From Anaerobiospirillum succiniciproducens DSM 6400 (lineage in GTDB: Bacteria > Pseudomonadota > Gammaproteobacteria > Enterobacterales > Succinivibrionaceae): DNA of 54,994 nucleotides. A program made the translations under genes and the position numbers. A model generated the notes under the pieces. The model saw nothing but the letters and a program-made list of their open reading frames with translations, was not told where the DNA came from and made no database searches. This document shows, piece by piece, positions 34,022-43,631 of this stretch. The DNA lies in assembly GCF_000482845.1 (NCBI RefSeq), contig NZ_AXWV01000025.1:1-54994 (forward strand), given 5' to 3'. Each line of letters starts with the position of its first letter. The stretch's first letter is position 1.

Positions 34022-35554
34022 TTACTTTAAAGTGATGATTGACTTGCCGGTCATCTCTGCTGGGATTTCCATACCCATGAGGTAGAGCATAGTAGGTGCG
34101 ATATCGCTTAAGCGTCCGCCCTCACGCATAGTTGCCTCACGGCCAACATAGATGAATGGAACAGGCAGATTGGTGTGGGCAGTGAAAGGTTGACCAGTAG
34201 TTAAGTCCTTCATACGCTCGCAGTTACCATGATCGGCAGTGATTAAGCACTCACCACCAACCTTCTTAAGGGACTCAACAACACGGCCAATGCAGTGATC
34301 AACAGCCTCAACAGCCTTAATAGCTGCTTCGTAAACGCCAGTATGACCAACCATGTCACCGTTAGGGTAGTTACAGATTACAACGTCATACTTACCTGAC
34401 TCGATAGCCTGACATAACTTATCAGTAAGTTCCTCAGAGCTCATCTCTGGCTGCAGGTCGTAGGTGGCAACCTTAGGGCTTTGAACTAAGATGCGATCCT
34501 CACCTGGGAATACAGTCTCAACACCACCATTGAAGAAGAAGGTTACGTGAGCGTACTTCTCGGTCTCGGAGATACGTAACTGAGTCTTGTTGTGTGAAGA
34601 TAACCACTCACCTAAGGTGTTGGTCAACTTCTCTGGTGGGTATGCGCAAGCAGTCTTAATGTCAGCTGCATACTGAGTCAGCATTACAAAGTCAGCAAGC
34701 TTTGGAGTTGACTTACGAGCAAAGCCGTCAAAGTCAGCGTTAACAAATGAACGGGTAATCTGACGAGCACGATCAGCACGGAAGTTCATGAAGATCATGG
34801 AGTCGCCGTCATTTAAGGTAACCTTGTCACCGATGATAGAAGCCTGAACGAACTCATCGTTCTCACCACGCTCGTAAGCAGCCTCAATAGCAGCTTTGAT
34901 GCTTGGGTAGGATGGTAACTCGGAAATGCCAGAGGTAATGACATCGTAGGCCTTCTCGACACGATCCCAACGATTGTCACGATCCATAGCAAAGTAACGA
35001 CCAACTACAGAGGCAAAACGGCCAACACCGAGCTCCTTGAAGAGGTCTTCAAACTTGCCAATGAACTCAAGAGCAGAACGCGGTGGTACATCACGGCCGT
35101 CTAAGAATGGGTGGAAGTAAATCTCTTTAGCACCACGCTTAGCTGCAAGCTTGATCATGGCTAAGATGTGATCTTCATGGCTGTGAACACCACCTGGTGA
35201 CATCAGACCCATGATATGAACAGCCTTGTTAGCAGCAACAGCCTTATCTACGGCTGCACACAGTGCTGCATTCTCAAAGAAGTCGCCATCTTCGATAGCC
35301 TTACCGATACGAGTAAGCTCTTGGTAAACAATACGACCTGCGCCGATGTTGGTGTGACCAACTTCTGAGTTACCCATCTGGCCATCAGGTAAACCTACGT
35401 CGATGCCTGAAGCAGCGATGTCAGTATTAGCATACTTAGCGCACAGACCGTCAAGAACTGGGGTATTGGCGTTAAGAACAGCGTTGAATTCTTTGTCTTT
35501 GTTGTCGCCCCAGCCGTCCATGATAATAAGGGCTAAAGTTTTCTTTTGTGCCAT
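34022..35554 (-). CDS. gpmI: Cofactor-independent phosphoglycerate mutase
   Basis: 510 residues from the ATG at 35554 (E. coli GpmI 514); a TTG-started extension of 19 residues is unlikely because it does not match the family. Metal and nucleophile motifs: IIMDGWG near the N-terminus, [11 protein letters not shown] with nucleophile Ser63, [15 protein letters not shown], and the C-terminal TADHGNCE and HTNLPVPFI. It is a manganese enzyme interconverting 3- and 2-phosphoglycerate in glycolysis. It is divergent from yibN-secB, whereas in E. coli the two are neighbours on the same strand. Confidence 0.97.
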   Translation of the reverse strand: MAQKKTLALIIMDGWGDNKDKEFNAVLNANTPVLDGLCAKYANTDIAASGIDVGLPDGQMGNSEVGHTNIGAGRIVYQELTRIGKAIEDGDFFENAALCAAVDKAVAANKAVHIMGLMSPGGVHSHEDHILAMIKLAAKRGAKEIYFHPFLDGRDVPPRSALEFIGKFEDLFKELGVGRFASVVGRYFAMDRDNRWDRVEKAYDVITSGISELPSYPSIKAAIEAAYERGENDEFVQASIIGDKVTLNDGDSMIFMNFRADRARQITRSFVNADFDGFARKSTPKLADFVMLTQYAADIKTACAYPPEKLTNTLGEWLSSHNKTQLRISETEKYAHVTFFFNGGVETVFPGEDRILVQSPKVATYDLQPEMSSEELTDKLCQAIESGKYDVVICNYPNGDMVGHTGVYEAAIKAVEAVDHCIGRVVESLKKVGGECLITADHGNCERMKDLTTGQPFTAHTNLPVPFIYVGREATMREGGRLSDIAPTMLYLMGMEIPAEMTGKSIITLK

Positions 35555-36411
35555 GATGGTAGTCTCAACTTGCTGAAAAAACTGACAGAATGCTTTGAGC
35601 GCAGTGAACAAGACTGGTCTTCAACTATTAAGACTTGGACTAAAATCTTAAGATTTTTTAAAGCCCATGCTCTTGATGATTAATCTGTGACAGTCTTGAT
35701 CTTCTATAGCTTTGCCTCAAAGGCTGAGCTGCTAGCTCACTAACGGCTTTCAGACAGTGCAAATCTCAACTACAGCTCATCTGATTAGCCGCTTTACAAG
35801 AGCAAACTCACTACACACTTTTAAGTTCATTAAGGCGTTAGATCCGCTCATGAAAAGGTGTGTGTGATCAATATCTAATGTTATCACGAAAGCCCCTTTT
35901 TTCTGTGATTTTTCAGCAAAGAACACAAACAAAACGCTTAAAACAGCACAGGTGCGTCGATCTTTAGTCTAGATACTTTCGTAATACAACTGCAAATTTT
36001 GCATTAACGGCACTTATAAAGGATGGATGGTCTCTTGTGTGCTGGGCATTCTCAACGTTCACTACGGATACTTTCGTAATATGAGCTTGATCAAGTGTGC
36101 TTCATTAACATAACTAGAGATTTAGCAAATTTCTTAGTAAATCTGTGAGCTTAGCTATAGATTAGCTAGTGAAGTTAGATCATTATGGTTGTAATTGAAA
36201 CAAGAAGCATTTAGGCATTTTGTCCATAGTTTTGTGATCTAGATCTGATACAAATGTACGGGCATGAGTGTCTTTTGATCCGCCATAGGCATTCTGTTGC
36301 TATCTACACTCTGTTAATCACCATAGAGCCTGTTATCTTTGGCTTAATATGATAGAATAGCGAGCTGTTCTAGAAACCGGAGAGAAATCCGGACATTTTG
36401 AGGTAGCAATC
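35555..36411. other. Divergent gpmI / yibN region with paired 15-bp sites
   Basis: 857 bases without a gene. The palindrome AAAATCT/AGATTTT lies at 35642-35657. Exact direct repeats of GATACTTTCGTAATA lie at 35972-35986 and 36067-36081. TAGAAT at 36353-36358 is a plausible -10 for yibN. Confidence 0.45.
35972..36081. promoter_or_regulatory. Two exact 15-bp direct repeats, possible operator pair
   Basis: GATACTTTCGTAATA at 35972-35986 and 36067-36081, 95 bases apart. Each holds the dyad TAC-TTTC-GTA. A partial match on the opposite strand (ACGAAAG) lies at 35886-35892. Confidence 0.4.
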
Positions 36412-36873
36412 GTGGATTTCAATTTTTCCGAGTTCATCAACGAATTTCCTGACTTTTTCATGCGTCACTATTTCATGGTTGGTGCATGGGGCGTTGTCTT
36501 AGTTATGCTGATTGTGGTTCAGTTCAAACTGTTAACTGCTCGCATTGCCAAGGCAAATGCTGGTACTGCAGTGAACTTAGTGAACCGCGAGGATGGCGTA
36601 TTTGTTGACATTAGAAGCGCTGATGGCTTTTCTAGTGGACACATTGCAAACGCTATCAACATTACCGCAGCCGATATTAAGAGCGGTAAGATTGGTCGCA
36701 TTGACAGCCGTCGTGACAAGCCTGTTATCTTAGTCGGTAAAGATAAGTTCGATAGCGAGTGCTTCAACAGCGGTCGCTTCTTAAAGAAGCAAGGTTTTAC
36801 AAAAGTTTATATTTTAGAAGGTGGCATGCTCGATTGGAGCAGCTCCAACATGCCGCTGTCTTATAAGAAGTAA
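36412..36873 (+). CDS. yibN: Membrane-anchored rhodanese-like protein YibN
   Basis: 153 residues from a GTG start supported by GAGGT eight bases upstream. An N-terminal membrane segment (~21-37, YFMVGAWGVVLVMLIVVQF) is followed by a rhodanese-like domain (~50-148) with FVDIRSADGFSSGHIANAINI and GFTKVYILEGGMLDW. The usual active-site Cys position in the loop after VILVG is not cysteine, as in E. coli YibN, so sulfurtransferase activity is doubtful. YibN is reported as an interactor of the YidC insertase. secB follows after 43 bases; the grxC gene that intervenes in E. coli is absent. Confidence 0.88.
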   Translation: MDFNFSEFINEFPDFFMRHYFMVGAWGVVLVMLIVVQFKLLTARIAKANAGTAVNLVNREDGVFVDIRSADGFSSGHIANAINITAADIKSGKIGRIDSRRDKPVILVGKDKFDSECFNSGRFLKKQGFTKVYILEGGMLDWSSSNMPLSYKK

Positions 36874-36916
36874 CAGAATTTCTATTACAGAAGACTGTAC
36901 ATAAGGGAACATACAC

Positions 36917-37417
36917 ATGTCAGAGAATGCAAACGATCAGGCAGCAGCAAGCCGTCCTCTCTTTGATCTTATTCGTGTTTACGCTAAGGACTCTTCTTTA
37001 GAGACTCCACACAGCCCTGTAGTTTTCCAGAGCCAGTGGAAGCCTGAGCTTCAGGTTAAGTTCGATACCAAGACCACCAAGATCGCTGATGATCAGTTCG
37101 AGGTTGCTCTGCGTATCACTGTTACCTGCAACAATGAGGGCAAGACTGCTTTCATCTGTGAAGTAACCCAGGCTGGCGTATTCTTACTGCGCAACCTCCC
37201 AGGCGAGGCAGGTGAGTTCTTATTAGGCGGCACCGCTCCTAATATCCTCTTCCCATATGCTCGTGAGTTCATCTCCAGCTTAGTTGCTCGTGCAACCTTC
37301 CCTCAGCTCAACTTAGCTCCAATCAACTTTGAGGCTCTGTTCCGTGCTCGCAAGGCTCAGCAGGCTAACCAAGAAGGCGCTGCTGAAGATAAGGTAGAGG
37401 CAGCAGAACAGAAGTAA
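36917..37417 (+). CDS. secB: Protein-export chaperone SecB
   Basis: 166 residues (E. coli 155). Family landmarks: a beta-strand region IRVYAKDSSLETPHSPVVF, DDQFEVALRITVTC, EVTQAGVFLLRNL, and the C-terminal ILFPYAREFISSLVARATFPQLNLAPINFEALF split over strand and helix. SecB tetramers hold preproteins unfolded and deliver them to SecA. The C-terminal tail is longer and acidic (QANQEGAAEDKVEAAEQK). A terminator follows, so yibN-secB form a two-gene unit. Confidence 0.97.
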   Translation: MSENANDQAAASRPLFDLIRVYAKDSSLETPHSPVVFQSQWKPELQVKFDTKTTKIADDQFEVALRITVTCNNEGKTAFICEVTQAGVFLLRNLPGEAGEFLLGGTAPNILFPYAREFISSLVARATFPQLNLAPINFEALFRARKAQQANQEGAAEDKVEAAEQK

Positions 37418-37463
37418 TCTTCTTTCTGACATGCTGTAGCTAAGCTGCTACGCCTTTATACAG

Positions 37464-37502
37464 AACGACGCTCAGTCTAGTACTAGCGTCGTTTTGTTTT
37501 TT
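37464..37502 (+). terminator. Intrinsic terminator of yibN-secB
   Basis: Arms AACGACGCT (37464-37472) and AGCGTCGTT (37485-37493) followed by TTGTTTTTTT. Confidence 0.92.
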
Positions 37503-37523
37503 TAGGCCCATAAAATAGGGCAG

Positions 37524-37698
37524 TGGCTCTTTCATGACCTCCCCATTAACTAAGATCAGTTGATCTACTAGTCCACACCCTTAAGTCAGGGCTGTTGATC
37601 TGCCAGGTCACACCATTAAATAAGAGCCGTTGATCTACGAGGCCACACCATTAAGTCAGGGCTGTTGATCTAGCCTGGCCATACTATGTAAATAAGAT
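37524..37698. repeat. 35-bp tandem repeat, four clear units and one degenerate
   Basis: Units begin with GTTGATCT at 37559, 37594, 37629 and 37664, exactly 35 bases apart, and share CACACCATTAAG and CAGGGCT. A worn unit precedes them at 37524. No unique spacers, so not CRISPR. Confidence 0.92.
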
Positions 37699-38002
37699 CT
37701 ATTTGGTCAACTAAGCTAAAGCACGCACATTTGTGTTCCAAAACCGGGCTTTATGCCTTATCTAATCGCATCTGAGCACTCAGATGCGTCTCTTTTCTCT
37801 TCAAATCGCCTCAAACCTCACATTGCTAGGGCCTGTCACTGTATTTTTACAAGCGCGTTGGTATCATTTCATCCCATATCTTGTTAGGCACCATCAAGCT
37901 TTAAGTTTGCCTGTTGCCACTAGTCTTAATCACACCTTAGATCTATTGATCTATCCAATTTCACTGCATAACCCACAAGCGTTTGCTTGATGGACTTTGA
38001 CG

Positions 38003-39013
38003 ATGAAAGAGAAGCAATCATTAACTGTAATCGGTGCTGGCTCATACGGCACTTCACTGGCTGTGGCAGTGGCCTCAAAGGGCATGCCAGTAATGCTGTA
38101 TGCAAGAGATCCACAAAAAGCTGCCAAGATGCAGGAAGAGCAGATGAATGCCCAATACTTACCTGGCATTATCTTTCCTCCATCATTAACAGTAACTTCC
38201 AATTTAGAAGAGGCAGTCAAGTTTGCTCGCGATATTTTGGTGGTGGTTCCTTCAGAGTCTTTTGAAAAGACCTTAAAAGAAATCAAGCCATTTTGGAAAC
38301 GCCGTCAACGTCTTGCGTGGGCAACTAAGGGCTTAGATAGTTCAGGTGAGCTCTTGTCCAAGGTTGTCATGCGTGAGATGACTGATGATGAGTATCCTAT
38401 ACTGCCAATCGCGGCTCTCTCTGGACCTACCTTTGCAAAAGAACTGGCTGCTGGTATGCCAACAGCAATTGCTTGTGCAGGTAACGATGAGAAGTTCGTA
38501 GATGACATGTGCCAAATTATGCACACTAAGACTTTCCGCGTTTATAAAAGCCATGATCTCGTAGCCATGCAAATTGGTGGTGCGGTCAAGAATGTTATTG
38601 CAATTGGTGCGGGCATGTCTGATGGTCTTGGCTATGGTGCAAATGCAAGAACGGCGCTGATCTCAAGAGGTCTTGCCGAGATGATTCGTTTAGGCACCGC
38701 ATTAGGTGCATCTGAGCGTGGCTTTATGGGCTTGTCTGGTTTAGGCGATCTTATGCTCACCTGTACTGACAATCAGTCACGTAATCGTCGCCTCGGTTAT
38801 ATGCTTGGACAGGGCAAAAGAGCTGATGAGGCACTTAAAGAGATTGGACAGGCTGTTGAGGGCTATAAGATGGTAAAGGTCGTGGTTGGTCTTGCTCTTA
38901 AAATGGGAGTTGAAATGCCAATCTGCAGCGAGCTTTACGAAGTTTTAGTGAACCACAAGACTGGTCGTGAGGCTGCTCGTGATCTTTTACGCCGTGACTC
39001 TAAGAGCGAGTAG
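38003..39013 (+). CDS. gpsA: Glycerol-3-phosphate dehydrogenase (NAD(P)+) GpsA
   Basis: 336 residues from the ATG at 38003 (E. coli 339); a TTG two codons upstream is possible. The nucleotide-binding GAGSYG is at 11-16. VVVPSESF, the conserved SGPTFAKELAAGMPTAI, GGAVKNVIAIGAGMSDGLG with the catalytic Lys, and NARTALISRGLAEM follow. It reduces dihydroxyacetone phosphate to sn-glycerol 3-phosphate for phospholipid synthesis. It keeps the secB-gpsA order of E. coli. It converges with nfuA on a shared terminator. Confidence 0.97.
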   Translation: MKEKQSLTVIGAGSYGTSLAVAVASKGMPVMLYARDPQKAAKMQEEQMNAQYLPGIIFPPSLTVTSNLEEAVKFARDILVVVPSESFEKTLKEIKPFWKRRQRLAWATKGLDSSGELLSKVVMREMTDDEYPILPIAALSGPTFAKELAAGMPTAIACAGNDEKFVDDMCQIMHTKTFRVYKSHDLVAMQIGGAVKNVIAIGAGMSDGLGYGANARTALISRGLAEMIRLGTALGASERGFMGLSGLGDLMLTCTDNQSRNRRLGYMLGQGKRADEALKEIGQAVEGYKMVKVVVGLALKMGVEMPICSELYEVLVNHKTGREAARDLLRRDSKSE

Positions 39014-39050
39014 TCACGATCGCTAATGATTAGCTTTTATATATAGATAG

Positions 39051-39080
39051 AAAAAAGCCCAGCATTTGCTGGGCTTTTTT
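39051..39080. terminator. Bidirectional terminator between gpsA and nfuA
   Basis: Arms AAAAAAGCCCAGCA (39051-39064) and TGCTGGGCTTTTTT (39067-39080) with a two-base loop between convergent genes. Confidence 0.96.
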
Positions 39081-39104
39081 CATGGTGAGCGTACGACTTG
39101 TAAA

Positions 39105-39692
39105 TTAAGCGTAGCTCTCGTCAGTTACGGTGTGAGCAGTAGCATCTTCAACACCCTTAATCTGATCTTGGAAAGCATTCTTGAGCTGCTTTTCAATACC
39201 CTCATGTAAGGTTGCACCAGCTAAGGAGCAGCCATTGCAGCCACCTGAGAACTCAACAGTAACGATACCGTCCTTAAAGTCAACTAAGCGAACAGCACCG
39301 CCGTGGCCTGCTAAGGTAGGGCTTACAAAACGCTCAATGTAGAAAGCGATTTGATCTTTTAAAGGAGCGTCTTCGCTAACTAACTTACGCTTTAAGTTAG
39401 GAGCGTGCAGGGTTAAGAGATCCTCACCAGCATCATCCTTTGACAGGTCGATGACGGTCTCGTCTAAGAAGTCGACCACATCCATGTCGATAACGATCTC
39501 AAAGCCGTCCATCTTAAAGTGGAGATCCTGAGAGGTAATGTACTCTTTCGGACAATATAAGATGCCGCTCTCAACACCAGGGGTACCTGGGTTAGTAACG
39601 GTAAGACGAATAGCAAGGCCTTCCATCTTCTGCTTTTCAATGATGCCGCGTAGATAGACTTGTGCCTCTGGTGAAACAGTAATCTTGCTCAT
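39105..39692 (-). CDS. nfuA: Fe-S biogenesis protein NfuA
   Basis: 195 residues (E. coli 191). An N-terminal degenerate A-type domain (~1-100) is followed by a C-terminal Nfu domain with cluster ligands Cys152 and Cys155 in GGCNGCSLAGATL. It carries a 4Fe-4S cluster at the dimer interface and delivers it to targets such as aconitase and lipoyl synthase, and protects against iron and oxygen stress. In E. coli it lies near bioH and gntX; here bioH is 4 kb away. It converges with gpsA. Confidence 0.96.
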   Translation of the reverse strand: MSKITVSPEAQVYLRGIIEKQKMEGLAIRLTVTNPGTPGVESGILYCPKEYITSQDLHFKMDGFEIVIDMDVVDFLDETVIDLSKDDAGEDLLTLHAPNLKRKLVSEDAPLKDQIAFYIERFVSPTLAGHGGAVRLVDFKDGIVTVEFSGGCNGCSLAGATLHEGIEKQLKNAFQDQIKGVEDATAHTVTDESYA

Positions 39693-40447
39693 TTAACTTG
39701 TCCGATTGATAAGTGAAAACTTGTTTTTAAGCTAGGGCTTGTTGATAGCTTTTGACCAAGTATTGTGTTCTTGTTCACACAATTTCGGAGGTCATTATAA
39801 GCTAACTTGATATGCCGTTTAGTACATAGATCGTATAGCGAAAAAAAATTGCGACAATATGGCTTAAAAGCGCATTCTAATAAGTACTGATAGATACCTT
39901 GTGTAAACTTTAGCGACCAAAGCATGGTCATTAGCATGATGTACATATTGGATGTCTTTTTTTCTGATTGCCTTGATCTCATGGCACTAAACTTTGTGCT
40001 TATAGAGTAGTTCTTGCAAAATTTTGCAGTCATAGTTGGCTATCTAGGAAGATAAATAGCCATGGGAGTGAAAGCTTAAAAGGGTAGATATCTTTTTTTA
40101 AATTGATATTTAAGGCATTTGTAGCGAAGATTATGTCCTCTTTGAGGGCGGTTAGGGCACTAAACTACCAGCTGTGACGCTTGTACGACGAGTGCTGCAA
40201 ATTTGTGCAGTGATAGTGCAGCTTTGCGCAACTTTAAAAGGCAGTATTTTGAACACCGCATGCGATGTATAGCGCCTCGAATAGCCATTTGTGCAATAAA
40301 AGCAAATCTTTTCATTGCAACTCATATCAAATTTTTTAAGTTAAAGAGAATATCGTCGATCCATAGTTGAGAAAAATAAGCTAGAATGATGGCCGGTTTA
40401 GAAAGAATTGCGTCAGGATTACCCTGGCATCATTCGTGGAGAAAAAA
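39693..40447. other. Divergent nfuA / pckA region
   Basis: 755 AT-rich bases. TAGAAT at 40382-40387 is a plausible -10 for pckA. Several GTGCAG/TGTGCA motifs lie at 40198-40230. A 114-codon leftward frame touching the nfuA start lacks a ribosome binding site and is not accepted. No recognisable CRP or FNR site was seen. Confidence 0.45.
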
Positions 40448-42046
40448 ATGAGCTTATCTGAAAGTTTAGCTAAATACGGCATTACTGGTGCTACCAACAT
40501 CGTCCACAATCCTTCTCACGAGGAGTTGTTTGCTGCTGAGACTCAGGCTTCTTTAGAAGGCTTCGAGAAGGGCACTGTAACCGAGATGGGTGCAGTAAAC
40601 GTTATGACTGGCGTTTACACCGGCCGTTCCCCTAAGGACAAGTTCATTGTTAAGAACGAGGCCTCCAAGGAGATCTGGTGGACTTCTGATGAGTTCAAGA
40701 ACGACAACAAGCCAGTTACCGAAGAGGCATGGGCTCAGTTAAAGGCTTTAGCAGGCAAGGAGCTCTCTAACAAGCCTTTATACGTTGTTGATCTCTTCTG
40801 TGGTGCTAACGAGAACACCCGTCTGAAGATCCGTTTCGTTATGGAAGTAGCTTGGCAGGCTCACTTCGTAACCAACATGTTCATCCGTCCTACTGAGGAA
40901 GAGTTAAAGGGCTTCGAGCCAGACTTCGTAGTTCTGAACGCTTCAAAGGCTAAGGTTGAGAACTTCAAGGAGTTAGGCCTCAACTCTGAGACTGCTGTTG
41001 TATTCAACCTCGCAGAGAAGATGCAGATCATCCTCAACACCTGGTACGGTGGTGAGATGAAGAAGGGCATGTTCTCCATGATGAACTTCTACTTACCATT
41101 ACAGGGCATCGCTGCAATGCACTGCTCTGCTAACACCGACCTCGAGGGCAAGAACACTGCTATCTTCTTCGGTCTGTCAGGCACTGGTAAGACCACCTTA
41201 TCTACCGATCCTAAGCGTTTACTCATCGGTGACGACGAGCACGGTTGGGACGATGATGGCGTATTCAACTTCGAAGGCGGCTGCTACGCTAAGGTTATTA
41301 ACCTCTCTAAGGAAAACGAGCCAGACATCTGGGGCGCTATCAAGCGTAACGCTTTATTAGAGAACGTAACTGTTGATGCTAACGGCAAGGTTGACTTTGC
41401 AGACAAGTCTGTAACTGAGAACACCCGTGTTTCTTACCCAATCTTCCACATTAAAAACATCGTTAAGCCAGTTTCTAAGGCTCCAGCTGCTAAGCGCGTA
41501 ATCTTCTTATCTGCTGATGCTTTCGGTGTATTACCTCCAGTATCTATCCTTTCTAAGGAGCAGACTAAGTACTACTTCCTCTCTGGCTTCACCGCTAAGT
41601 TAGCTGGTACCGAGCGTGGCATTACCGAGCCTACCCCAACCTTCTCTTCATGCTTCGGTGCTGCTTTCTTAACCTTACCTCCAACCAAGTACGCTGAAGT
41701 TCTGGTTAAGAGAATGGAAGCTTCCGGCGCTAAGGCTTACTTAGTAAACACTGGCTGGAACGGCACTGGCAAGCGTATCTCCATTAAGGATACCCGTGGC
41801 ATTATCGACGCAATCTTAGACGGTTCTATCGATACTGCAAACACCGCAACCATCCCTTACTTCAACTTCACCGTTCCTACTGAGTTAAAGGGCGTTGACA
41901 CCAAGATTCTGGACCCACGTAACACCTACGCTGACGCTTCAGAGTGGGAAGTAAAGGCTAAGGACTTAGCTGAGCGCTTCCAGAAGAACTTCAAGAAGTT
42001 CGAGTCTTTAGGTGGTGACTTAGTTAAGGCTGGTCCACAGTTATAA
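40448..42046 (+). CDS. pckA: ATP-dependent phosphoenolpyruvate carboxykinase
   Basis: 532 residues from the ATG at 40448, placed by GGAG six bases upstream; an in-frame GTG at 40436 is covered by that site. Motifs: TGRSPKDKF, the kinase 1a P-loop GLSGTGKTT (242-250), kinase 2 [21 protein letters not shown], and the adenine-binding region near the end. As I remember it, the sequence is the A. succiniciproducens enzyme whose structure is known. In succinate fermenters it runs in the direction PEP + CO2 + ADP to oxaloacetate + ATP. Codon use is strongly biased (almost only CTC/TTA for Leu, AAC for Asn), as for a highly expressed gene. Confidence 0.98.
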   Translation: MSLSESLAKYGITGATNIVHNPSHEELFAAETQASLEGFEKGTVTEMGAVNVMTGVYTGRSPKDKFIVKNEASKEIWWTSDEFKNDNKPVTEEAWAQLKALAGKELSNKPLYVVDLFCGANENTRLKIRFVMEVAWQAHFVTNMFIRPTEEELKGFEPDFVVLNASKAKVENFKELGLNSETAVVFNLAEKMQIILNTWYGGEMKKGMFSMMNFYLPLQGIAAMHCSANTDLEGKNTAIFFGLSGTGKTTLSTDPKRLLIGDDEHGWDDDGVFNFEGGCYAKVINLSKENEPDIWGAIKRNALLENVTVDANGKVDFADKSVTENTRVSYPIFHIKNIVKPVSKAPAAKRVIFLSADAFGVLPPVSILSKEQTKYYFLSGFTAKLAGTERGITEPTPTFSSCFGAAFLTLPPTKYAEVLVKRMEASGAKAYLVNTGWNGTGKRISIKDTRGIIDAILDGSIDTANTATIPYFNFTVPTELKGVDTKILDPRNTYADASEWEVKAKDLAERFQKNFKKFESLGGDLVKAGPQL

Positions 42047-42090
42047 TTCCTGTCTGACCCTTTAAGGGCAGAATAGATGAATTACTAACG

Positions 42091-42124
42091 GGCCCGAGGT
42101 GCTATATGCGCCTCGGGCCTTTTG
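42091..42124 (+). terminator. Intrinsic terminator of pckA
   Basis: Perfect arms GGCCCGAGG (42091-42099) and CCTCGGGCC (42111-42119), then TTTTG. Confidence 0.92.
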
Positions 42125-42130
42125 TATTTG

Positions 42131-42155
42131 TATAGACAAGGAAGTCTATAGGAGG
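42131..42155 (+). promoter_or_regulatory. Hairpin abutting the greB ribosome binding site
   Basis: TATAGAC (42131-42137) and GTCTATA (42144-42150) form a 7-bp stem that ends directly against AGGAGGA, the strongest Shine-Dalgarno sequence in the window, followed by a TTG start codon. Confidence 0.45.
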
Positions 42156-42160
42156 ACAAT

Positions 42161-42784
42161 TTGGCAAAGAAGCCTTACATTACCCCTCAGGGATATGAGT
42201 TACTTAAAAAGGAATTAGATTATCTTTGGCTTGAAAAACGTCCAGATGTAACTGCTAAGGTTTCATGGGCTGCAAGCTTAGGAGATCGCTCCGAGAACGC
42301 TGACTATCAGTACAACAAGCGTTTGCTTGCTCAGATTGACCGTCGCATTCGCTATCTACGTAAGATTCTTAATGATCTACAGATCATTGAGTTCAACCCT
42401 CAGCAAAAGGGTCGTGTGTTTTTTGGCGCTTATGTTGAGATTGAAGCTGATGACGATGAGTCGATTATGCAGCTAAGGATTGTAGGCGGTGAGGAAATCT
42501 TTGGTCGCGATAACTACATTAGTGTTGATGCGCCTTTAGCTCGTGCTTTGCTGGGCAAAAGTGAGGGTGATGATGCAACCGTGCATACACCAAAAGGCGA
42601 TCGTGTATGGTATGTAAACCGCATCGACTACAAGTGCCCTGAGTGGTTTGTAGAGCAAGAGCCTCGTCAAGCTAACCACGAGATTCAAGATGAAGATCTT
42701 GAGGCAGATAAGAACGCTCCAGAGCTTACTCCAGAAGAGCTCAAAAAGCTTGAGCAAAGCTACATGAGTACTCTAGTTAAGTAA
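42161..42784 (+). CDS. greB: Transcription elongation factor GreB
   Basis: 207 residues from a TTG start with an excellent Shine-Dalgarno sequence. The N-terminal coiled coil carries the acidic tip LGDRSENADYQYNK (residues 40-53), which reaches into the RNA polymerase secondary channel to provoke transcript cleavage. GreB type rather than GreA is shown by LDYLWLEKRPDVTAKVSWAAS and by NPQQKGRVFFGAYVEIE. The C-terminal FKBP-like domain ends about residue 160; a further ~45 residues are Glu/Asp/Gln-rich and not found in E. coli GreB (158). It lies between pckA and an unknown gene. Confidence 0.95.
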   Translation: MAKKPYITPQGYELLKKELDYLWLEKRPDVTAKVSWAASLGDRSENADYQYNKRLLAQIDRRIRYLRKILNDLQIIEFNPQQKGRVFFGAYVEIEADDDESIMQLRIVGGEEIFGRDNYISVDAPLARALLGKSEGDDATVHTPKGDRVWYVNRIDYKCPEWFVEQEPRQANHEIQDEDLEADKNAPELTPEELKKLEQSYMSTLVK

Positions 42785-43004
42785 GCATCCATGCTTATCT
42801 CAAGCACGTTTAGGTGCGTATGCGCACAAGCAATCACTCGTATTGACTGCACTTTTGTGCGTAGGCAAGTAGCGTTGCCATTAACTATCGTATGAGGTGG
42901 GTAGATGCTAGTGTGGGGATTAGACAATTAGATGCAGCGCTGCAGCTCCTAAGTGGAACATGCAGCGTGTAGATGGTGAATAGAAGATGCGATCTTAAGC
43001 TTGT

Positions 43005-43631
43005 CTAGGCGTTCTTTTCGACTACTTGACCTAGACGGCTGTGTGGGATGATAGCTCCATACTTGCGGCACAGAGCAAAGTTGATAATGCCAACGGCAGT
43101 ATTCTTATCGCTAAAACGATCTAAGAAATGCACATTCTGTTCTCTAAAGCGCAGCAGGATAGTGCGTCTCTTGGTTCTTCTAGTTGCAGGGATGATGTAG
43201 TAGCCAGTGATTGGGTCATAGCCTGATTTTACAGGGCCATCTTGTTCATTGAACTTATTAAGACCTTCTTCTGTCTGGGCGTATTCGTTGCCCTCAAAAG
43301 CGTAGTTATCACCCTGTTGCTCTTCATACTCAGAGTTATCGCCTTCTTCACCGTTGTTGTTACGGTGGCGTCTGCGACGGCGGCGGCCATCAGGATCTAC
43401 GATAATGTCGTCCGTGGCATCCATAATGCCTTGTTGCTGGGCGCTCAGAAGAGAGTTTTCTCCGTCGGTATTGCCGCGACGATCTCCGATATGAGTTTGT
43501 GAGCGTGATCCATGAGACTGATTGAGCTGCGGAATAGCAACACGTGCTTGTGTGTCTCGGCGTGCCTCATCGACCTCCTTTTGATAAGGGGGCGGTGCAA
43601 CACTTACCGCAAAATTGGATGCTACGTCCAT
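43005..43631 (-). CDS. Unknown protein with Arg-run and acidic middle
   Basis: 208 residues, not recognised. The ATG at 43631 has GGAGAG about eight bases upstream, so it is a good gene start. N-terminus contains APPPYQKEVDEARRDTQAR; the centre has six consecutive arginines (83-88) in DPDGRRRRRRHRNNN, then a Glu/Asn/Gln-rich disordered part (91-133). A more ordered C-terminal half (~135-208) carries YDPITGYYIIPATRRTKRR and a helix. No membrane segment or cysteine cluster besides one Cys. Similar Pro-rich N-termini occur, as far as I recall, in uncharacterised gammaproteobacterial proteins. The upstream region holds a pentanucleotide repeat. Confidence 0.65.
   Translation of the reverse strand: MDVASNFAVSVAPPPYQKEVDEARRDTQARVAIPQLNQSHGSRSQTHIGDRRGNTDGENSLLSAQQQGIMDATDDIIVDPDGRRRRRRHRNNNGEEGDNSEYEEQQGDNYAFEGNEYAQTEEGLNKFNEQDGPVKSGYDPITGYYIIPATRRTKRRTILLRFREQNVHFLDRFSDKNTAVGIINFALCRKYGAIIPHSRLGQVVEKNA

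Larger units (their letters stand above)
37418..38002. other. secB-gpsA spacer with terminator and minisatellite
   Basis: Holds the secB terminator and a 35-bp tandem array, annotated separately. No supported gene in 37700-38002; a promoter for gpsA must lie there, but I see no clear boxes. Confidence 0.45.

Noticed and set aside
35554..35611. TTG start extending gpmI by 19 residues
   Set aside because: The extension does not resemble the family, whose proteins begin at the MAQKK-like position.
37559..37698. CRISPR array
   Set aside because: Units are adjacent 35-mers without unique spacers, and no cas gene is present in the window.
39689..40033. 114-codon leftward frame that touches the nfuA start
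   Set aside because: The overlap looks operon-like, but there is no Shine-Dalgarno sequence and no recognisable domain; the DNA is a divergent promoter region.
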